A stretch of 64,000 nt of DNA. It comes from Marinomonas foliarum (GTDB lineage Bacteria; Pseudomonadota; Gammaproteobacteria; Pseudomonadales; Marinomonadaceae). A program made the translations under genes and the position numbers. The stretch lies in contig NZ_QPJQ01000007.1 in assembly GCF_003337275.1 (NCBI RefSeq), positions 62,001-126,000 on the forward strand. Reading direction: 5' to 3'. Position 1 is the first letter of the stretch. Each line of letters starts with the position of its first letter. The notes below the pieces were generated by a model, which saw only the letters and a list, made by a program, of their open reading frames with translations, searched no databases and was not told the DNA's origin. This document shows positions 27,924-36,239 of this stretch, in pieces.

Positions 27924-29777
27924 TTATTTTTTCTCTTGGCGCGCCTGTGAGGCAAGACGGACAAATGCATTGGCTTCGCCATAACGGCTGTAATCACCAA
28001 CACGTTGAATAACTTCAAAAAAGACGCCATGCACCTCTTCTGTATAAAAATGGAAGAATTCGCCTTCGTCATTTTGGTCATACATGATGTTGTGTGACTG
28101 CAATTTTTTAATCATATCTGAAGACAAGCCAAAGCGTGCTTCAATATCACGATAGTAGTTCTGTGGAATGGGTAGCTGTTTTTCGCTATCAATGTTTTTT
28201 GCCGCGGCAAAAATATCATCACAAGCAAACGCAATTTGGTGCACGCCAGAACCTTTAGATTTTTGAATGAAGCGTTGTGCCGAGGCATCACGAGCATTGG
28301 TCATGTTCAATGGAATTCGCACACGTTTGTCTTTGCTTAATGCGGTACGGCTCACTACTAACCCGTGAATATCGGGCAAGTCTTGGCTGGCATCGATATC
28401 GAAACCAAACACGGATTTATAGAAGAAAGACGCCGACAAAAAGTCAGTGTTGGAAACGGTTTGGCCAATGTGATCAAAGCGAGTTAAGCCAACGCCCGTT
28501 TCACCTTGAATGCCTTGAATGGGTTTAAAGTCCACTTCAAAAAAACGTACCGCAGCGTCTGCAGAAACAAGATACACCAAGCTATCACCAATACCTCGAA
28601 GCGCTGGGATGTTTAATTCCCCAGGACCGGCTTGGTTTTCAAAACGCTCTACTCGATAACGCTCAGCCAGTGACAAGGTCGCTTTAACATCTTCAGAAGC
28701 AAACGCCATTGCACAAACTGACACACCATGTTTTTGATAATGCTCGTGGGCTTGGCTTTTCGGTTCACGGTTTAAGATCAGATTAATATTTCCTTGGCGC
28801 ATCAAGCTAACGTTTTTAGAACGGTGTTTATGGGTTTCATGAAAACCTAACTGGGCCAAAGTATTGGTTAACGCTTCTCCGCTTTCGCCTTCAATGGCAA
28901 ACTCAATAAACTCAACATCACTCACTTGTGGCGCTTCAATTGGAGCCGTTTTCTCTTCACGTTTGCTCACCGTTTGATCATCAAGCCAAATCAATGAACG
29001 CATGCCATCAATGGCTTTTTCTAAAGGAGAAGATGAACGAAATTCGTCGTTGAAGATTTCATGAGACAAATAGTCATCAAAGCCTTTGTCTTTCAAAACT
29101 TGTAAAAACTCAACGACAGGCATGTCACCCTGGCCTGGGAAGCAACGGAAATGTCGGCTGTATTGCAACACGTCCATTTGTAGACTTGGCGCATCAGCGA
29201 CTTGCACAAGGGCAATCTTGTTTAGCGGAATGTCATCACGTAACACATCTAAGGTGTTGCCACGGGAAAACATATGGAAAGTGTCTAGAATAATCCCCAA
29301 GTTTGGATGGTCGACACGTTTAACTAAATCCCATGCTTCATGGTAATCGGCGATATGGTAACCCCAAGCAAGCGCCTCATAACCCAGCATGATGCCTTCT
29401 TTTTTGGCTATTTCAGCCAGAGCAAATAAGTCCGCGGCGCAAACGTCACGATCCGCAGATGAATAAGGCTGCACGTTACTGCAAAACAACAAACGATTCG
29501 TACCCAGCTCATGAGCAACATCGATTTTGTGCTGCAACATCTTTGCCTTTTGCGAGCGCATTGGCTCAGGCATACCTTCCATATCGCGGAATGGCTGTAA
29601 GGCGATAATATCCAAACCTAGATCTTGCGCCATACGGCGCACATCTTTTGGCGTACCATCAAACTGAGTTAAGTCATTTTCGAAGATTTCCACGCCTTGA
29701 AAGCCGGCTTTTGCCGCTGCTTCGAATTTTTCTCTCAGCGTGCCAGATATGGTTACGGTTGCGAGTGCTGTTTTCAT
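27924..29777 (-). CDS. quiC: 3-Dehydroshikimate dehydratase QuiC, fused to an HPPD-like domain
   Basis: Converts 3-dehydroshikimate to protocatechuate. The 617-residue protein has two parts. Residues 1-270 are an AP-endonuclease-2/xylose-isomerase TIM barrel with metal ligands placed at Glu134 (GYEALAWG), Asp165 (ILDTFHMF), Gln192 (VQVADAP) and Glu240 (SHEIFND). Residues about 290-610 are a vicinal-oxygen-chelate domain resembling 4-hydroxyphenylpyruvate dioxygenase, with FDHIGQTV, GVHQIAFACDD and VFFEVIQR as likely His/His/Glu metal ligands. This fusion is the Pseudomonas QuiC1 type. It is transcribed away from the PcaQ-like regulator and supplies the substrate of LigAB. Confidence 0.92.
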   Translation of the reverse strand: MKTALATVTISGTLREKFEAAAKAGFQGVEIFENDLTQFDGTPKDVRRMAQDLGLDIIALQPFRDMEGMPEPMRSQKAKMLQHKIDVAHELGTNRLLFCSNVQPYSSADRDVCAADLFALAEIAKKEGIMLGYEALAWGYHIADYHEAWDLVKRVDHPNLGIILDTFHMFSRGNTLDVLRDDIPLNKIALVQVADAPSLQMDVLQYSRHFRCFPGQGDMPVVEFLQVLKDKGFDDYLSHEIFNDEFRSSSPLEKAIDGMRSLIWLDDQTVSKREEKTAPIEAPQVSDVEFIEFAIEGESGEALTNTLAQLGFHETHKHRSKNVSLMRQGNINLILNREPKSQAHEHYQKHGVSVCAMAFASEDVKATLSLAERYRVERFENQAGPGELNIPALRGIGDSLVYLVSADAAVRFFEVDFKPIQGIQGETGVGLTRFDHIGQTVSNTDFLSASFFYKSVFGFDIDASQDLPDIHGLVVSRTALSKDKRVRIPLNMTNARDASAQRFIQKSKGSGVHQIAFACDDIFAAAKNIDSEKQLPIPQNYYRDIEARFGLSSDMIKKLQSHNIMYDQNDEGEFFHFYTEEVHGVFFEVIQRVGDYSRYGEANAFVRLASQARQEKK

Positions 29778-30095
29778 TCTTACGCCCTGTCTGTCTATAT
29801 TTCATAACGAAAACGATATATGAGAAACAAACCTGTTTTTTGCTTCAATATTTACTAATATTGATGCTAGCACAAGATTTTGAGATTGGACGTCATCTTA
29901 AGAATGAAATAAAGCGCCAAAAATATATCGAAAAAGGAATACATGACACCTTTTCAATGGCGCAACATAGGAGTGTAATATAGGAAAATCATTCCCTTAT
30001 TGGCGCTTGTAACACGCCTGATTACTTAGTGACTGACGACCTAATAGCCAAGTTAGCTGCGACCGAAACCATGCGTGTACGATGGGAGACTTTTC
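29778..30095. other. Divergent control region quiC / pcaQ-like gene
   Basis: A 318-base gap with no gene. It must hold promoters for both genes. I could not see the published PcaQ box (ATAACC-N4-GGTTAA). The pair TCATA / TATGA at 29801-29822 is a weak symmetrical candidate. Confidence 0.5.
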
Positions 30096-31061
30096 ATGTT
30101 AGAAAACCGTATTAAATATCGCCACCTTCAATGCTTTTTAGAAGTCACGCGCCAAGGGAGCGTGGTTCGCGCTGCCGATGTATTAGCGCTTACCCAACCT
30201 GCTGTATCCAAAAAACTCAAAGAGTTAGAAGATATCTTGGGGGTTAGACTACTAGAAAGAAGCAAGAAAGGTGTTGAGCTCACGCCTTTTGGAAAAGTGT
30301 TTTTAGAACATGCCAGCACTAGTGTTGCAGCATTGCGAGAAGGTACCGAGCGCGTCGCTCAAGCACAACAAAAAGGCATTAGTAGTATTAGTATTGGCGT
30401 GTTGCCTACCGTTGCCACGAGTATCCTACCAGAGTCGGTAAAACGCTTTCGCACTGGCGGTCTTGATGTTCGACTTCACCTCGTCTCTGGCCCCAACGCT
30501 TTGTTGATGAGTCAATTGAGAGTAGGTGAGTTAGATTTAGTTGTCGGACGTTTAGGCGTTCCTGAAACCATGTCTGGCTTATCCTTCCAACATCTATATT
30601 CTGAGCAAGTCACCTTTACCGTTCGCCCAAATCATCCTTTGCTGACAAAAGAAAACTTTAAAATCAGCGATATTGCCAATTACACCGTGCTCTACCCACC
30701 AAAAGGCTCCATTACAGCGCCTTATGTAGATCGTTTTTTATTATCCCAAGGGGTTAGCACTCTCACCGATAGAATCGACACAGTATCTGATTCATTTGGT
30801 AAAGAGTTTATTCGCAACAACGATGCGGTGTGGATTATTTCTCGTGGTGTTGTTGCTCGCGAGATTTCGGATGGCGAGCTAGATGAGCTACCAATTGACA
30901 CAAAAGAGACCTTGGGTGCTGTTGGGTTAACCACACGCGCCGATTCACACCCCTCTCTAGCGTTAAAGCTATTTATGAATGCTATTCGCGACACAGCACA
31001 AACATTAGACAGCTACTATAAACCCATTGACCACCACCACAAAGACAGTCCCATAATTTGA
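30096..31061 (+). CDS. pcaQ: LysR-family regulator, PcaQ-like
   Basis: Protein of 321 residues. KYRHLQCFLEVTRQGSVVRA, LTQPAVSKKLKELE and GVLPTVATSILPESVKRF closely follow PcaQ, the activator of protocatechuate genes that responds to ring-cleavage intermediates in rhizobia. LVSGPNALLMSQLRVGELDLVVGRL marks the effector domain. ATG 30096 follows GGGAG; a start at 30075 adds seven residues. Divergent from quiC, it probably controls that gene. No pcaHG genes are here, so its ligand may differ from classical PcaQ. Confidence 0.8.
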   Translation: MLENRIKYRHLQCFLEVTRQGSVVRAADVLALTQPAVSKKLKELEDILGVRLLERSKKGVELTPFGKVFLEHASTSVAALREGTERVAQAQQKGISSISIGVLPTVATSILPESVKRFRTGGLDVRLHLVSGPNALLMSQLRVGELDLVVGRLGVPETMSGLSFQHLYSEQVTFTVRPNHPLLTKENFKISDIANYTVLYPPKGSITAPYVDRFLLSQGVSTLTDRIDTVSDSFGKEFIRNNDAVWIISRGVVAREISDGELDELPIDTKETLGAVGLTTRADSHPSLALKLFMNAIRDTAQTLDSYYKPIDHHHKDSPII

Positions 31062-31078
31062 AGGTAGACGCTTGAGAC

Positions 31079-31119
31079 AAAACAGATATAGACCGCCAAT
31101 ATCTGCCTGTATCTGTTTT
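31079..31119. terminator. Bidirectional terminator between pcaQ-like gene and aroQ
   Basis: AAAACAGATA / TATCTGTTTT arms enclose 21 bases. T-rich arms serve both converging transcripts; the loop is long, so strength is uncertain. Confidence 0.55.
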
Positions 31120-31131
31120 GGCTTAACGGAC

Positions 31132-31584
31132 TTATGCCTTAAGCTTGTGTACCAAACCTTGAATACCTAAAACATAACCTTGCACACCCATACCGACCAC
31201 AATTCCCGCTGCAGCAGGTGATATATAAGAGTGGTGACGAAACGCTTCGCGAGCGTGTACGTTAGAGATATGGACCTCAATCACTGGCACGTCGGCACCT
31301 TTGATTGCATCGTGAAGTGCAACGGATGTGTGAGTATAAGCACCTGGATTGAATACAACACCCAACACTTCACCCGCTTTAATTCGACGACCTGCCTCGT
31401 GGATAAGATCAATCAGTACACCTTCGTGATTAGATTGATGACATTCCACTTCATGGCCTAATGATAGCGCTGCTTCGCGGCACATAGCTTCTACATCAGC
31501 TAACGTCTCGTAGCCATAGGTGGCAGGCTCACGAGTCCCCAATAAATTTAAATTTGGACCGTTCAACACCATGATGGTAGACAT
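31132..31584 (-). CDS. aroQ: Type II 3-dehydroquinate dehydratase AroQ
   Basis: Interconverts 3-dehydroquinate and 3-dehydroshikimate. It has 150 residues. [18 protein letters not shown] carries the catalytic Arg and Tyr loop, [18 protein letters not shown] the substrate-binding segment, and [15 protein letters not shown] and [17 protein letters not shown] the catalytic His and Arg. GGAGC precedes the ATG. Type II enzymes serve biosynthesis or quinate catabolism; this copy sits among quinate/shikimate genes, so a catabolic role is inferred. Confidence 0.93.
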   Translation of the reverse strand: MSTIMVLNGPNLNLLGTREPATYGYETLADVEAMCREAALSLGHEVECHQSNHEGVLIDLIHEAGRRIKAGEVLGVVFNPGAYTHTSVALHDAIKGADVPVIEVHISNVHAREAFRHHSYISPAAAGIVVGMGVQGYVLGIQGLVHKLKA

Positions 31585-31635
31585 AATAGTAGCTCCTATA
31601 AATCAGCGTAAATATTCAATCAAACTTTCTAATTT

Positions 31636-32568
31636 TTATACAAAGAATCGCAGCAAGACACTTAAAGTAAAAAATGACATTACTGTAGTAATCAGCAAGG
31701 TGCTGGCGCAAAAACTGCGAGCGCCGTATTCCCCACAAACAATAGGATAAGAGCTAAACATGGACACTGAAGCAAAAATAATCACCGCGATTTTTAACTC
31801 TTCAGCCATATTAGGCACTAATAGTAATAACAAGGTAACAATCACTGGAAATAGTACCAACTTACCTACTGCCACCAGTAAAATGGGGCTTAATTGGCCT
31901 TTAATCGATACACCAACCAAAGACCCACCAATCACAATCAGTGCTGCCGCAGAAGCAGATGCAGCCAGTAGGTCAAAACCTTTACCAACAAAGTTTGGCA
32001 AACTGAGTTCAAAAATAGAAAACACCAGACCTGCGGCTAAAGCAATTAACAGTGGATTGGTTGAAATACGTTTTAAAACAACGATAAAAAGACCTTTCCC
32101 ATTACTCTCACCCTTACCCAATACTGTCTCTATAAAAATCAAGCAAATTGGCAAAAAGATAATATTTTCGATCATCAACGACATGACAAAGGCCTGCGTC
32201 AATGAATCATCAAAGAACTGCAATAAGATAGGAAAGCCAATAAAGGCACTGTTTGACATGGTCGCACCAACACCTCTCACACCGGCGTCTACCAAACTAC
32301 TTTTCAATAATCGCCAGCTCAGAAATACAATGATAAAAAAGGTCACTAAACCACTCGCGGCATACACCGCAAGATAATCAAAATGCAGAACTTCTTTTAA
32401 CTCCATGCTAGAGAGTTTCATGAAAATTAGAGCCGGCAAGGCAAGATACAAAACAAACCGACTCAATCCAGGAATTGCAGCTTGCGGCAGAAAGGAATAT
32501 CGAACACAGATAAATCCCACAAATATCAAAAAAAAGATCGGTGCTGTGATGTTTATTACGGCTTCCAT
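31636..32568 (-). CDS. AEC-family transporter (auxin efflux carrier fold)
   Basis: Inner-membrane protein of 310 residues with about ten helices in two five-helix repeats, beginning INITAPIFFLIFVGFICVRY and ending MSFFTLSVLLRFFV. AEC carriers move organic anions such as malate or aromatic acids. It lies between aroQ (51 bases downstream) and a GntR regulator, so transport of shikimate, quinate or a related acid is a reasonable guess. Direction of transport is unknown. Confidence 0.8.
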   Translation of the reverse strand: MEAVINITAPIFFLIFVGFICVRYSFLPQAAIPGLSRFVLYLALPALIFMKLSSMELKEVLHFDYLAVYAASGLVTFFIIVFLSWRLLKSSLVDAGVRGVGATMSNSAFIGFPILLQFFDDSLTQAFVMSLMIENIIFLPICLIFIETVLGKGESNGKGLFIVVLKRISTNPLLIALAAGLVFSIFELSLPNFVGKGFDLLAASASAAALIVIGGSLVGVSIKGQLSPILLVAVGKLVLFPVIVTLLLLLVPNMAEELKIAVIIFASVSMFSSYPIVCGEYGARSFCASTLLITTVMSFFTLSVLLRFFV

Positions 32569-32651
32569 GTCACCATATCCTCGTGGTTTATTGCGTTATA
32601 TGCTTTTAACTCGGCTAGAGTTTTCATCATAGAAATCATATCGAATGAGCG

Positions 32652-33359
32652 TTAAGCGATAGCTTTAGATTTTGTATTGAGTGATATTTTTTCAGGATCT
32701 GGTAGGACCAACCCTTTCTGAATATGCGAATCTAAGATAGTCAATACTGACTCAATTTCATCATCAAGAAGATGTTTAAGCAGTTTCTGATGCTCTTCTA
32801 CAGAAGCTTGGCCGCGAAATGGCCGGCGGTGTAACGCCAACACCTGATAACGCATATAAAGCTCAATCACTGATGCGTGGTAACGAATCAACTGCTGCGA
32901 ACCACAATGAGACACCATGGTAACGTGAAAGTCTCGGTCAGCTTTTTCCCATGCCTGAACATGGCTACCTTCATCTTCCATCATCAGCTTTTCAACACAG
33001 TTCAAACGAAAATGCGCGCTGATCAAAGCGGACTTCCATTCCATATGACCTATTTTATTTTCCATTGATTTGCGTACTGCCGACAACTCCAACATTTGTC
33101 TCAGCTCTAATAATTCACGCAAATCGGCGGTAGAAACGGGTTTTACCGTAAAACCTTTTTGATCTACAAATAGTACAAAACCATCTGATACTAAGCGCAT
33201 CAAGGTTTCACGTAAGGTATTCACACTGGCACTGTAACGAATACGCAAGGCGTTTAATTTAAGCTTTTCACCTGGAGAAAGCTTACCCGTTACGATATCT
33301 GAACGTAGCTGCTCATAGACAGATTGCCCAACCAATTTACGGTCATCGGAGTTAATCAT
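32652..33359 (-). CDS. GntR-family regulator, FadR/FCD type
   Basis: Protein of 235 residues from ATG 33359. The winged helix (SVYEQLRSDIVTGKLSPGEKL, YSASVNTLRETLMRLVSDGFV) is followed by an all-helical FCD ligand domain with metal-site residues in ADRDFHVTMVSHCG and EEHQKLLKHLL. FCD regulators often bind organic acids. It is placed directly upstream of the AEC transporter and aroQ, which it probably controls. The start is uncertain: a GTG at 33404 adds 15 basic residues, and neither has a strong ribosome site. Confidence 0.82.
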   Translation of the reverse strand: MINSDDRKLVGQSVYEQLRSDIVTGKLSPGEKLKLNALRIRYSASVNTLRETLMRLVSDGFVLFVDQKGFTVKPVSTADLRELLELRQMLELSAVRKSMENKIGHMEWKSALISAHFRLNCVEKLMMEDEGSHVQAWEKADRDFHVTMVSHCGSQQLIRYHASVIELYMRYQVLALHRRPFRGQASVEEHQKLLKHLLDDEIESVLTILDSHIQKGLVLPDPEKISLNTKSKAIA

Positions 33360-33444
33360 AGAAAATTTTAAAGGCCTTTTCTTTTTCTTGTAAGACCTCT
33401 GCACTATATCACGAGCAAAGTTATCTTAGTGGATAAACCAAACT

Positions 33445-33468
33445 AGAAGACGCCATTTGGCGTCTTCT
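33445..33468 (-). terminator. Hairpin between shikimate dehydrogenase and GntR genes
   Basis: AGAAGACGCCA-TT-TGGCGTCTTCT, perfect 11-base arms. A T-rich but interrupted tract follows on the minus strand. It suggests the aroE-like gene ends its own transcript here. Confidence 0.65.
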
Positions 33469-33513
33469 CTTCATCACTCATTCTATGAATTTATTTAGTT
33501 ACCAACAATCTCT

Positions 33514-34368
33514 CTAGATCAATGAGCTCACTACATCGTATTTTTCACGGAATTGATCCCAAACAGGTTTCACATCCGTTACTTCCTGACCAGTGAAGAT
33601 TTCGAAAGCATCGATTCCTTGATAAAAGAACAAATCAAAGCCAGACACAATTTGCAGACCTTTTCTATTCGCTTCTACCAAATACTCAGTATCCATTGGG
33701 GTATAAACAGCATCGAATGCCCATTTCTGATTGCCAATAAACTCAGCGGATAATGGCATACCAGGGCTTTTAATATGTCCTACTGGCGTACAGTTAACCA
33801 AGCCATCAGCTTCTGCAGCCGCGGCTGCCATGTCTTCTTTCGCAACAACTCGCGCCTTGTAGCCTGCCTCGTTAATAGCATCGACCAATGATTGAGCACT
33901 GCGTTCACTCAAATCGGTAACAAGTACTTCAGTCGCACCCACTTCAAATAGAGCAAAACCAATAGCACGACCAACGCCACCCGCGCCGATCATTAATACC
34001 TTGCCTGCAGGTAAATCTCCTACTCGGCCTTTATAACCTCGGATAAAACCAGTGTAATCAGTATTAAACGCACGGATTTTACCGTCTTTCAGTAACAAGG
34101 TATTGCTAGCACCGACTTTTTTCACTGCGTCGTTTACTTCGTCTGCGCTGTCTATAGCGATCTGCTTATAAGGAAAAGTTACATTCGTACCAACAAAGCC
34201 CAAGGAACGAATTTCAGCAAGTTTGGCATTAAAGGAACCCGCAGTATCATCTTCAGGCACTTGTAACTGATAGTCCACTGGCAGCTGTTTAAGTTCGCCT
34301 AGCATCATATGCAAAGAAGGAGAACGAGAAGCGGCAATAGCCTGACCAATTAGACCTAGGTGTAACAT
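33514..34368 (-). CDS. Shikimate/quinate dehydrogenase, AroE-fold, probably NAD-dependent (QsuD-like)
   Basis: Protein of 284 residues. SRSPS (14-18) binds the substrate carboxylate; catalytic Lys68 is in NVTFPYKQ and Asp104 in NTDYTGF; the dinucleotide fold GAGGVG is at 128-133. The second strand ends VTDLSERS with Asp152 where NADP-specific AroE has an NRT-type motif; acidic residues there favour NAD, as in catabolic QsuD. Start 34368 follows GGAG; TTG 34383 is rejected. It would oxidise shikimate (and perhaps quinate) to feed AroQ and QuiC. Biosynthetic AroE remains possible but less likely in this setting. Confidence 0.85.
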   Translation of the reverse strand: MLHLGLIGQAIAASRSPSLHMMLGELKQLPVDYQLQVPEDDTAGSFNAKLAEIRSLGFVGTNVTFPYKQIAIDSADEVNDAVKKVGASNTLLLKDGKIRAFNTDYTGFIRGYKGRVGDLPAGKVLMIGAGGVGRAIGFALFEVGATEVLVTDLSERSAQSLVDAINEAGYKARVVAKEDMAAAAAEADGLVNCTPVGHIKSPGMPLSAEFIGNQKWAFDAVYTPMDTEYLVEANRKGLQIVSGFDLFFYQGIDAFEIFTGQEVTDVKPVWDQFREKYDVVSSLI

Positions 34369-34875
34369 TGTAGCTGTCTCCAACGTATTCCAAAAAAGAA
34401 CGTCATATTCTTAATAATTAAATAGAAAAGGATAAAAAGCCTCCTTTATCTGGGGTAAAAGAAGCGTATACCAAAACTCACGGTTTGTTGTATGACAATT
34501 TGACATGTATTTTGATAGGAAAATTCATATCAGTATAAACTATTTCTAGAGACTTCCGCCGTCTTCAGTCATATCAAAACTACTTAAAAGCAAGATTATC
34601 CAACAGACACACAAACCCACCACGCTCAACAAAGCCACCTTATGATTACTCAATAACGTGATGAATTCATTGCCACGAATAGGAAACACATACCCAACTC
34701 CAACTTTGATATAGGCCCAGTTTTCTCCATTTAAAAAATAGAACACCTACATTCCATGTAAACTTATCAAATGATTTTTTTCTGTCCAGACTAAGAATAA
34801 ATAAGCGATGAACCCATAATGTCTATTCATTAAATATTCATTTTTGATATAGTTGGAAGAAAATAAGGAGGTCAT
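34369..34875. other. Intergenic region with one doubtful small reading frame
   Basis: A 507-base AT-rich gap between aroE-like (-) and LysR (+). A 66-codon frame at 34546-34746 (-) starts with GTG and contains one membrane-like segment (VALLSVVGLCVCWIILLLSS). It has a poor ribosome site and no recognised family, so I do not call it a gene. TTTTTGATATAG at 34841-34852 resembles repeats in the ligJ/dctP gap. Confidence 0.4.
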
Positions 34876-36090
34876 ATGGAAATAGCGATACCAAACTTAC
34901 GGCATCTGCGCGTATTTCTTGCCGTGGCTGAACTCAAAAGCATCACACGAGCTTCTGAGCATATATTTCTATCTCAACCAGCCATAACACAAGCCATTGC
35001 AAAACTCGAAGGCTTACTGGGTGCGTCTTTGTTTGAGAGGCATTCTGATGGCATGTATCCCACTACGGCTGGCGAAGTCTGGCAAAAGCGTGTTAGCCGC
35101 GCGATTGATCATATCCAACGCGCGACACAAGACATCGTCAAAGACAATACTCTAAAAGAGCGCGCACCAAAGAACTTAATCGCTTTGATCAGCACGACCC
35201 AATTAAGAGCGTTAATTGCCGTGAGCGAAGCACAAAACTTCAGCATTGCCAGCCGGAATTTGGCCGTATCACAGTCTTCAGTGCATCGCGCAGCAAGAGA
35301 CCTAGAAAGACTGCTTGGGGTGGTTCTGTTTGAAAAAAACAGCCTTGGCACAAGTGCGACGAAAGCGGCTCAGACGTTATCCAAAGCTACAAAGTTGGCT
35401 TTCAGCGAATTACGCCAAGGTATTTATGAGATCAACGCATTACAAAGCAAAGATGTCAGCATGATAACCGTTGGTAGTATGCCTCTAGCGCGTATGACCA
35501 TTCTGCCCAAGTCGATTTTACAATTTAACGAACGTCACCCTGATGTGAACATCAATGTCACAGAAGGTCCATACACCGATTTGCTTCACCACTTACGCCA
35601 AGGTGACATCGATATTATCTTAGGTGCATTACGTCATCCAACACCAGCTGACGACGTCGTTCAGGAGGAGTTATGGGCACCACCATTGTCAGTGGTGGCA
35701 CGTAAAGGTCACCCTTTAATGGGCAAACAACATATCAGCGCAAAAGATCTCGCTGAGTTTGCTTGGGTTGTTCCCGCCAAAGGCACACCCACTCGACAAG
35801 CCTTCGAAGACATTTTCAACGACGCAGGTATCGCCCTACCTACACGCTTAGTTGAGTCCAGTTCACAGATACTGATTCGTGAACTATTAATTGAAAGCGA
35901 CCGATTAACATTAATATCTGCACACCAAGTGGAGCGCGAAATTAATATTGAATTACTCAATGAGATTAACTTCCCACTGGATCATACTCGTCGACCAATT
36001 GGGCTTTGCGTCCGAAAAAGCTGGCTTCCGACTGTCACACAATCTCATTTTCTTAGCTTGTTACGCGATATCTCAGAACGCTTTCGATGA
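34876..36090 (+). CDS. LysR-family regulator with two tandem DNA-binding domains
   Basis: Protein of 404 residues, about 100 longer than a normal LysR. Two separate winged-helix LysR domains are visible: residues 7-66 (LRHLRVFLAVAELKSITRA, LSQPAITQAIAKLEG) and 107-166 (TTQLRALIAVSEAQNFSIA, VSQSSVHRAARDLER). A single effector domain begins near 195 (MITVGSMPLARMTILPKSI). The second helix-turn-helix is full length. AAGGAGGTCAT before the ATG is near-perfect. It lies 149 bases upstream of ligC on the same strand and probably regulates ligC and possibly the distant lig operon. Confidence 0.88.
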   Translation: MEIAIPNLRHLRVFLAVAELKSITRASEHIFLSQPAITQAIAKLEGLLGASLFERHSDGMYPTTAGEVWQKRVSRAIDHIQRATQDIVKDNTLKERAPKNLIALISTTQLRALIAVSEAQNFSIASRNLAVSQSSVHRAARDLERLLGVVLFEKNSLGTSATKAAQTLSKATKLAFSELRQGIYEINALQSKDVSMITVGSMPLARMTILPKSILQFNERHPDVNINVTEGPYTDLLHHLRQGDIDIILGALRHPTPADDVVQEELWAPPLSVVARKGHPLMGKQHISAKDLAEFAWVVPAKGTPTRQAFEDIFNDAGIALPTRLVESSSQILIRELLIESDRLTLISAHQVEREINIELLNEINFPLDHTRRPIGLCVRKSWLPTVTQSHFLSLLRDISERFR

Positions 36091-36195
36091 TTTTTTTGAA
36101 AGACATCATTGCAAAAAATGAATAGCTTATGCGGTTTATGGATTATGCCCATTAGATGTCGAATGTTAGATTTGTTATTAATATAAACCTAAATT

Positions 36196-36212
36196 TCGTT
36201 CAATAATAACGA
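36196..36212. promoter_or_regulatory. Candidate operator upstream of ligC
   Basis: TCGTT-N7-AACGA, ending 27 bases before the ligC ATG. Spacing is LysR-like. Downstream placement this close to the start might mean repression; unproved. Confidence 0.4.
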
Positions 36213-36239
36213 CATGAAATCTTGAATAGGAGCAGACTA

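Noticed and set aside
31760-32377. 205-codon open frame antisense to the AEC transporter
   Set aside because: It mirrors the real gene; its Thr/Ser/Asn-rich translation is typical of the complement of hydrophobic codons.
34546-34746. 66-codon frame with one membrane-like segment
   Set aside because: GTG start, poor ribosome site, no recognised family; kept only as a note in the gap entry.
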